28,860 nt of DNA, taken from positions 1 through 28,860 of the forward strand of contig CANRGM010000004.1 of NCBI GenBank assembly GCA_947630155.1, read 5' to 3'. Source of the stretch: an uncultured Clostridia bacterium. GTDB taxonomy: Bacteria; Bacillota; Clostridia; TANB77; CAG-508. Under the pieces are notes generated by a model that was not told the DNA's origin, did no database searches, and worked only from the letters and a program-made list of their open reading frames with translations. Of the stretch, positions 25,084 through 28,860 are shown in pieces (the stretch's first letter is position 1; each line of letters begins with the position of its first letter). Position numbers and translations under genes: made by a program.

Positions 25084-25808
25084 TGAAGATTGCCTATATT
25101 TTTATCCCGCTTGCATATAATGGTCCATGTGTTACTGAATCAGGACCTAAAGTAATGCAATTTGAGATTAGTAAAAGATATGGCAATAAGGATATGTATA
25201 TGTTCGAACTAAAATGGAATGAAACGCCAAAGGATTATATGAGCAGAGTATATGAAAATATACTCTGCTTAATCCAAAAGTATGATAAATTAATCATACT
25301 TGGTGGAAATCACTTATCCTTATTACCAGTTTATTGGATAGCAGAAGCTATGCAGTTTAATTCTGTAACTTTCGATGCACATAGGGATTACATTAAAAGT
25401 AAAGGCTTAATTACGCATGCATCATTTCTAAGATATATAAAAGGTCATAAAACTAACAGATACATTGTTGGATTCAGAGATCAAATAAGAGATGATGATA
25501 ATTATGACTTTTTTGATTCGGAGATTTCTGCGGAAGTATTAAAAGAAAGTAAGTTGGAATTAGAAATTAAAGAATCAATTCAATTTCTAGATATTGACGT
25601 AGATTTTTTTGATGAAAATGTTTTTCCTTATACGTATTGTAAGAAGCCTAATGGTTTTACGATGGATGAATTTCAAAAAATAACGAAACAATTAGATTTA
25701 GAAAGTTTAAAGATAATTTCAGTTTCAGAATATATACAGATTCTTGATTACAATAAAATTGGAGTTGAATTTATTTTAGAAATTTTGGCAAATCTATTGA
25801 CGAAGTAA
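25083..25808 (+). CDS. arginase-fold enzyme, probable peptide arginase
   Basis: A 241-aa ureohydrolase-fold protein, shorter than free-arginine arginases (about 300). Metal-site motifs are intact: GGNH (74-77), FDAHRDY (Asp98, His100, Asp102), TH (111-112) and DIDVD (170-174). RiPP clusters such as osp encode arginases (OspR) that convert peptide Arg to ornithine. Coupling to a radical SAM gene and closeness to a peptide gene ending in Arg make that role likely here. Codon use is more AT-rich than the radical SAM gene. The -35 box of the peptide gene's promoter overlaps the 3' end of this gene. Alternatives are agmatinase or formiminoglutamase activity, less likely in this context. Confidence 0.8.
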   Translation: MKIAYIFIPLAYNGPCVTESGPKVMQFEISKRYGNKDMYMFELKWNETPKDYMSRVYENILCLIQKYDKLIILGGNHLSLLPVYWIAEAMQFNSVTFDAHRDYIKSKGLITHASFLRYIKGHKTNRYIVGFRDQIRDDDNYDFFDSEISAEVLKESKLELEIKESIQFLDIDVDFFDENVFPYTYCKKPNGFTMDEFQKITKQLDLESLKIISVSEYIQILDYNKIGVEFILEILANLLTK

Positions 25809-25825
25809 ACTTTTTATGTTATTAT
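25797..25825 (+). promoter_or_regulatory. sigma-A promoter of the 38-aa peptide gene
   Basis: TTGACG (25797-25802), 17-nt spacer, TATTAT (25820-25825), overlapping the end of the arginase-fold gene. It lets the peptide be made in excess of the enzymes. Confidence 0.72.
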
Positions 25826-25890
25826 GTATACCATACACGAAATGTGTATACGGCAATACCCTAAAAATAATTTTTAAGGAGGGCTGATAT
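25826..25890 (+). promoter_or_regulatory. structured leader, copy B
   Basis: Hairpin ATACACGAAATGTGTAT is followed by ACGGCAATACCCTAAAAATAAT and an AAGGAGGG ribosome binding site. Compared with copy A the hairpin sequence differs but the 3' motif GCAATRCCCTAAAA is kept, as expected of a shared structured RNA or protein site. Confidence 0.6.
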
Positions 25891-26007
25891 ATGGAAAACA
25901 TGAATGGCAAACAGGTGCTTGAAAGCATTATCGCTGACAACGCACAGGCTGTTTCGCTTGACGATGTTAGCTGGGGATATGATTCCTGGCAGGACTCTCA
26001 CCGCTAA
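25891..26007 (+). CDS. candidate RiPP precursor peptide, 38 aa
   Basis: A short gene with strong ribosome binding site, own promoter, shared leader motif and terminator. The N-terminal part (MENMNGKQVLESIIADNAQA) looks like a helical leader. The C-terminal part is aromatic and polar, SWGYDSWQDSHR. Trp28 and Trp33 are five residues apart, Tyr30 lies between them, and the last residue is Arg, the only one in the peptide. A radical SAM enzyme could crosslink or epimerise the aromatic segment and the arginase could turn Arg38 into ornithine. There is no Gly-Gly or other clear leader cleavage site. Composition is near 50% GC. The existence of the gene is well supported; the RiPP role is inference. 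Confidence 0.75.
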   Translation: MENMNGKQVLESIIADNAQAVSLDDVSWGYDSWQDSHR

Positions 26008-26057
26008 GCATTACGGCTAAACCACTTCATCTCGCAGGTTGCGATTTCCACAGCACG

Positions 26058-26090
26058 AAAAACCTTCAGTGATTTCACTGAAGGTTTTTT
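26058..26090. terminator. bidirectional Rho-independent terminator
   Basis: A 14-bp stem (26058-26071 with 26076-26089), loop ATTT, with A- and T-runs on both sides. It ends the peptide gene and the convergent hydrolase gene. Confidence 0.9.
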
Positions 26091-26094
26091 GTTG

Positions 26095-27084
26095 CTAAAT
26101 ACTTCTATATTTCAAAATTAATTCAGTTGTATGTTGAATTCCAGGAGTACCACTATGTCCATAATTTGGATATCTTACAAACTCAACATTATCATATCCC
26201 AAATCTTTGTAGATTTGAACCAATTTATCAAACCTGTTTTGATAAACATTACCAAAAACTTTTTCATAAATATCTTTTATATCTTCATCAGTATGTCTAA
26301 AATTAAAAGCAGTATCATTGTTTTCATTTTCTTCTGCACCAATAAAATAGAATTGTTTCATTTCTTTAAAATTATGATAATCGAAAGGTCTTCCGGTTAT
26401 ATAATTTATATCTTTAACACCAATTGGATATATTAATTCAATTTCTTTATTCTCAATTGTTATTTTTTCAAGAGGAACAAATGCTTGATTTCCAAAGCCA
26501 CCAGCGATCAATAAACTTACTCTTTTAGGATAACAAGTAGCGTATCTTAATACAAATTTTGCAGATGAAGAAAATCCGTGGCATATAATCTTTTTGGCAA
26601 GTGTTATGTTTATTTTCTCGAATACAAAATTCTTGCAATCATCAATCATATTATTTATTTGGTCAAACAACTTATAGTATGTATTGCTTGAATCACTGCA
26701 AAATAAAACATTTCTAGAGGCTTGCATAGGGAAAAACTCATGCATATTATTATTAGCTGGATGAATATAATTTGAAGTAACAGGAACAATGATTGGTTGA
26801 TTTAGGCTTAATAAATCATATCCTGCTGATGATGTTGTTTCGAATATTGCAGAATATATATTCATAATATTTCCTTCTTCTTGAGCTAAGTTGTTGCCGT
26901 GTAATATTAGAGTATTACTTTCAAGTTTATTTGGAATGTATAATAAATACGGAAATCTAAATTTGTTTTCTTTTGGGTTAACTATATAAAACTTTCCATT
27001 GGTTTTTGAAAGTAAAGTTGTAAGTTTATCTATTAAAGATTTTTCTATGTTATTGTCAATTAATTGTTTTACGAAATTTTCCAT
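26095..27084 (-). CDS. alpha/beta hydrolase family protein
   Basis: A 329-aa protein. The core has LLYIPNKLESNTLILHGNN (oxyanion region), the nucleophile elbow ICHGFSSSAKFVLRYA with Ser in G-F-S-S-S, and a C-terminal YPNYGHSGTPG carrying the probable catalytic His. This is the layout of PHB-depolymerase-like esterases and some peptidases. No signal peptide is seen, so it is cytoplasmic. AGAGGGAG precedes the ATG and it has its own promoter at 27105-27133. It is convergent with the peptide gene and sits between the two small peptide genes, so a role in the same system (ester or peptide hydrolysis) is possible but unproven. Confidence 0.8.
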   Translation of the reverse strand: MENFVKQLIDNNIEKSLIDKLTTLLSKTNGKFYIVNPKENKFRFPYLLYIPNKLESNTLILHGNNLAQEEGNIMNIYSAIFETTSSAGYDLLSLNQPIIVPVTSNYIHPANNNMHEFFPMQASRNVLFCSDSSNTYYKLFDQINNMIDDCKNFVFEKINITLAKKIICHGFSSSAKFVLRYATCYPKRVSLLIAGGFGNQAFVPLEKITIENKEIELIYPIGVKDINYITGRPFDYHNFKEMKQFYFIGAEENENNDTAFNFRHTDEDIKDIYEKVFGNVYQNRFDKLVQIYKDLGYDNVEFVRYPNYGHSGTPGIQHTTELILKYRSI

Positions 27085-27104
27085 TCAATCACTCCCTCTA
27101 AAAA

Positions 27105-27133
27105 ATAATAACAAAATATTATGAATAAATCAA
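27105..27133 (-). promoter_or_regulatory. sigma-A promoter of the hydrolase gene
   Basis: On the minus strand TTGATT (27128-27133), 17-nt spacer, TATTAT (27105-27110). Confidence 0.6.
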
Positions 27134-27166
27134 GTTTTATAATAAGTTTAGCCAAATGTAAGCTGT

Positions 27167-27195
27167 TTGACATTTACATAAAAATGTGATATTAT
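27167..27195 (+). promoter_or_regulatory. sigma-A promoter of the small ORF-spoIIID transcript
   Basis: TTGACA (27167-27172), 17-nt spacer, TATTAT (27190-27195). The spacer TTTACATAAAAATGTGA is almost the same as in the radical SAM promoter; ACATTT...AAATGT forms a dyad. Confidence 0.8.
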
Positions 27196-27329
27196 AGTTT
27201 CGCTAATATTAATTATGTGGCTAAGTGCCACTAAATTAAAGAGTTATTGTGTTTTAGGTAGATGGTCAGATACCTGATTACACGAATAACGTTGGCCGTA
27301 GAAATAATTGACTTAAGAAGGAGCTAGCA
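27196..27329 (+). promoter_or_regulatory. structured 5' leader of the spoIIID transcript
   Basis: About 135 nt with several pairings: GTGGCTAAGTGCCAC (first hairpin), AGGTA...TACCT (27257-27276) nested in GTTATTGTG...CACGAATAAC (27243-27290). It ends in AAGGAG before the small ORF. It matches no riboswitch or T-box signature I recognise. Confidence 0.45.
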
Positions 27330-27443
27330 ATGGAAAAATATCCCATCGGCACTAAACGCGAGAAAGAAAATATCTCTCTTGCAACAATGGATGAAAAAAA
27401 TCCAATTGATTATTACAATCCAAACTACAATTCAAAAATTTAG
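27330..27443 (+). CDS. small peptide gene upstream of spoIIID, 37 aa
   Basis: A short frame with an AAGGAG site seven bases before the ATG. The N-terminal half is charged (MEKYPIGTKREKENISLATM) and the C-terminus is Tyr/Asn-rich (IDYYNPNYNSKI). The YYN tripeptide has the aromatic-X-Asn form seen in cyclophane-forming radical SAM RiPPs. It is cotranscribed with spoIIID, 38 bp downstream, from a promoter nearly identical to that of the radical SAM gene. It could be a second precursor, a leader-type regulator of spoIIID or a small functional protein. The gene is likely real; the role is speculative. Confidence 0.55.
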   Translation: MEKYPIGTKREKENISLATMDEKNPIDYYNPNYNSKI

Positions 27444-27481
27444 TCAATTAAAATCGCCCAAAAGCAAAAGGAGGGAAAAAC

Positions 27482-27739
27482 ATGAAAGAATATGCAACTA
27501 TCATTGCAATGGGAGAGCATATTGTTGATTGTAGTGACACGGTACGTGGAACGGCAAAAGTATTTGGTGCATCTAAAACAACGGTGCATGATGCTCTTAC
27601 GAAGAAATTGCCACAAATTTGTCCAGAACTGGCCTATGATGTTAGGTTAGTTCTAGATAAAAACAAAAAAGAACGGCATCTTCGTGGAGGAAAGGCCACT
27701 TCACTGAAATTCCGACTGCTGAGAGAAAAAAAGGCTTAG
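27482..27739 (+). CDS. spoIIID: sporulation transcriptional regulator SpoIIID
   Basis: An 85-aa DNA-binding protein that controls mother-cell genes during endospore formation. The helix-turn-helix TVRGTAKVFGASKTTVHDAL and the family C-terminus KERHLRGGKATSLKFR are clear, with LPQICPELAYDVRLVLD between them. Length matches the family. AGGAGGG lies before the ATG. It is cotranscribed with the 37-aa ORF and ends at a strong terminator. Codon use is GC-richer than the neighbouring AT-rich genes, with a CGG at the conserved Arg of ERHLRGG, so CGG must mean Arg if this gene is functional. It is the only sporulation gene in the window. Confidence 0.92.
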   Translation: MKEYATIIAMGEHIVDCSDTVRGTAKVFGASKTTVHDALTKKLPQICPELAYDVRLVLDKNKKERHLRGGKATSLKFRLLREKKA

Positions 27740-27744
27740 CAAAG

Positions 27745-27777
27745 ATCCCTCGCTCTACAAATGAGCGAGGGATTTTT
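27745..27777 (+). terminator. Rho-independent terminator of spoIIID
   Basis: An 11-bp GC-rich stem (27745-27755 with 27763-27773), 7-nt loop, followed by TTTTT. Confidence 0.92.
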
Positions 27778-27809
27778 ATGCTTCATATAGCCTAGGTATT
27801 TTCCGATTA

Positions 27810-27838
27810 TTGACTAAATGACTTTTTTTTAGTAAAAT
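27810..27838 (+). promoter_or_regulatory. sigma-A promoter of the kinase-like gene
   Basis: TTGACT (27810-27815), 17-nt spacer, TAAAAT (27833-27838). Confidence 0.72.
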
Positions 27839-27878
27839 AGGAATAGATTGAATGATTAGAATACTAGGAGGAAAGTGA

Positions 27879-28739
27879 ATGAATAAATTAGTGGATTTTA
27901 CAAAATGTAAAGAAGAAATTAATGAATATAAGGGGTCAGAAAAAAAGAAAACATTAATTTTTGATGGAAAGAAATATTTAGTAAAGTTCCCAGATCCATT
28001 AAGAAAGAAAAATAAGAATATTTCATATATAAACAATGCATTTTCGGAATATATTGGAAGTCATATTTTTGAGATAATAGGAATTAAAACACAAAATACG
28101 ATTTTAGGAGAATATAAAATAAATGATAAAATAAAAATTGTATGTGCCTGTGAAGATTTTACGACAGACACGAAGATATTATATGAGTTTGAAAATCTTA
28201 CTAACAGTACTATGGTTGATAAAAAAGTTGATACAGAGATTTCAGATATAATTGAGGTTATTAAGGAAAACAATAATATTATTGATGTTGATGACACAAT
28301 AAAGAATTTCTGGAAAATGTTTATTGTTGATAGTTTAATTGGAAATACAGACAGACATAATGGGAATTGGGGATTTATTAAGGATAATGAAACTGGAGAG
28401 ATAACTTTTTCACCAATTTTTGATTGTGGTTCTTGTTTGAATCCTTTATTGGAGGATACAGATTTAGAAAATTTAGATGAGGTTGAACTTAAGAATTTGG
28501 CTTTGAATTGTTATTCTTGTTTAAAAGAGAATGGTAAAAAAATAAATTATTTTACATATATTTCATCAAGGAAAAATGAAGAATGTAATAAAGCACTGAA
28601 AGAAATTGTTGAAAAAATTGATATGAATAAGATAAATAATATGATTGATGAAATTGATTGTATTTCTAATGTTAGAAAGGATTTTTATAAGAAGATTCTA
28701 AACAAAAGATTCAAAATTCTGAATGAAAATAATGGATAA
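27879..28739 (+). CDS. HipA/CtkA-like protein kinase
   Basis: A 286-aa protein with HipA-fold kinase features. The ATP-contact strand is GKKYLVKFPDP. The conserved NAFSEYIGSHIFEIIGI helix follows. The catalytic segment is VDSLIGNTDRHNGNWGFI, with Asp in TDRHNGN, and the metal-binding Asp is in SPIFDCGS. It lacks the N-terminal extension of full HipA (about 440 aa) and resembles the compact CtkA type, a Ser/Thr kinase. AGGAGG is ahead of the ATG. There is no HipB-like antitoxin next to it, so it is not an obvious toxin-antitoxin pair. AT-rich, native-type codon use. Confidence 0.82.
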   Translation: MNKLVDFTKCKEEINEYKGSEKKKTLIFDGKKYLVKFPDPLRKKNKNISYINNAFSEYIGSHIFEIIGIKTQNTILGEYKINDKIKIVCACEDFTTDTKILYEFENLTNSTMVDKKVDTEISDIIEVIKENNNIIDVDDTIKNFWKMFIVDSLIGNTDRHNGNWGFIKDNETGEITFSPIFDCGSCLNPLLEDTDLENLDEVELKNLALNCYSCLKENGKKINYFTYISSRKNEECNKALKEIVEKIDMNKINNMIDEIDCISNVRKDFYKKILNKRFKILNENNG

Positions 28740-28849
28740 ATGGTGCAGATATTTGTGCAGATGAATTTTCTAAAATACCACTTTTATAGGTTTAAAATAG
28801 ATATGTCACACTTACATTTAAAATAAAATATTGAAAGAGAGTACCAAAA

Positions 28850-28860
28850 ATGATATTGTT
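28850..28860 (+). CDS. possible start of a gene leaving the window (partial)
   Basis: GAAAGAGAG followed eight bases later by ATG at 28850, with three codons before the window ends. The region 28740-28849 holds no clear terminator or gene. Confidence 0.3.

Noticed and set aside
26131..26436. 101-aa plus-strand frame inside the hydrolase gene
   Set aside because: Opposite-strand shadow of a well-supported alpha/beta hydrolase with intact motifs.
1..28860. CRISPR array, insertion sequence or prophage
   Set aside because: No set of regularly spaced direct repeats, no transposase, integrase or structural phage gene was seen anywhere in the window.

Overview
The window is AT-rich DNA from a Gram-positive bacterium of the Bacillota, most likely an uncultured clostridial lineage. 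The evidence is consensus sigma-A promoters (many with a TG extended -10), strong AGGAGG-type ribosome binding sites, the gene content (RqcP, DnaE, LexA, Obg, SpoIIID, an L21-type leader) and the codon use. No species can be named from the sequence.

Layout. 1-422: start of a gene leaving on the minus strand, a minus-strand terminator, and a perfect 43-bp inverted repeat around a GC-rich 73-nt centre. 423-7385: mscS (minus), a small orphan gene, then rqcP, an FAD-dependent oxidoreductase and dnaE as one operon. 7396-12760: an orphan minus-strand gene, then rplU-rpmA behind an L21-type leader, trpS-obgE, and lexA with a small membrane protein. 12853-17443: an MreB-family gene, an acyl-CoA ligase, an unknown protein and two tRNAs. 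17543-21645: dtd-exoA and an MgtA-type P-type ATPase. 21698-28860: an accessory region with an ankyrin protein carrying a nucleotidyltransferase-like N-terminus, a Cys-rich miniprotein, a transglutaminase-fold protein, a compact RiPP-like cluster (radical SAM/SPASM enzyme, arginase-fold enzyme, 38-aa peptide gene), an alpha/beta hydrolase, a 37-aa peptide gene cotranscribed with spoIIID, and a HipA/CtkA-like kinase.

Two things stand out. First, 23884-27739 looks like a small undescribed RiPP system. The two enzymes are translationally coupled, the 38-aa peptide ends in an aromatic-rich segment with a terminal Arg (a plausible arginase target), and its promoter-leader copies the hairpin plus GCAATRCCCTAAAA motif in front of the radical SAM gene. 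The promoter of the 37-aa ORF/spoIIID operon copies the radical SAM promoter, including its spacer. Second, dnaE (twice) and the mgtA-type gene (once) are interrupted by one extra nucleotide. In each case the extra base is a C directly before a conserved GGN glycine codon, so each site shows an in-frame CGG. I found no other in-frame CGG in the AT-rich genes, whereas GC-richer accessory genes use CGG normally as Arg. This is either a systematic sequencing error or +1 frameshifting at a rare codon.

All calls come from reading the sequence; no database search or folding program was run.
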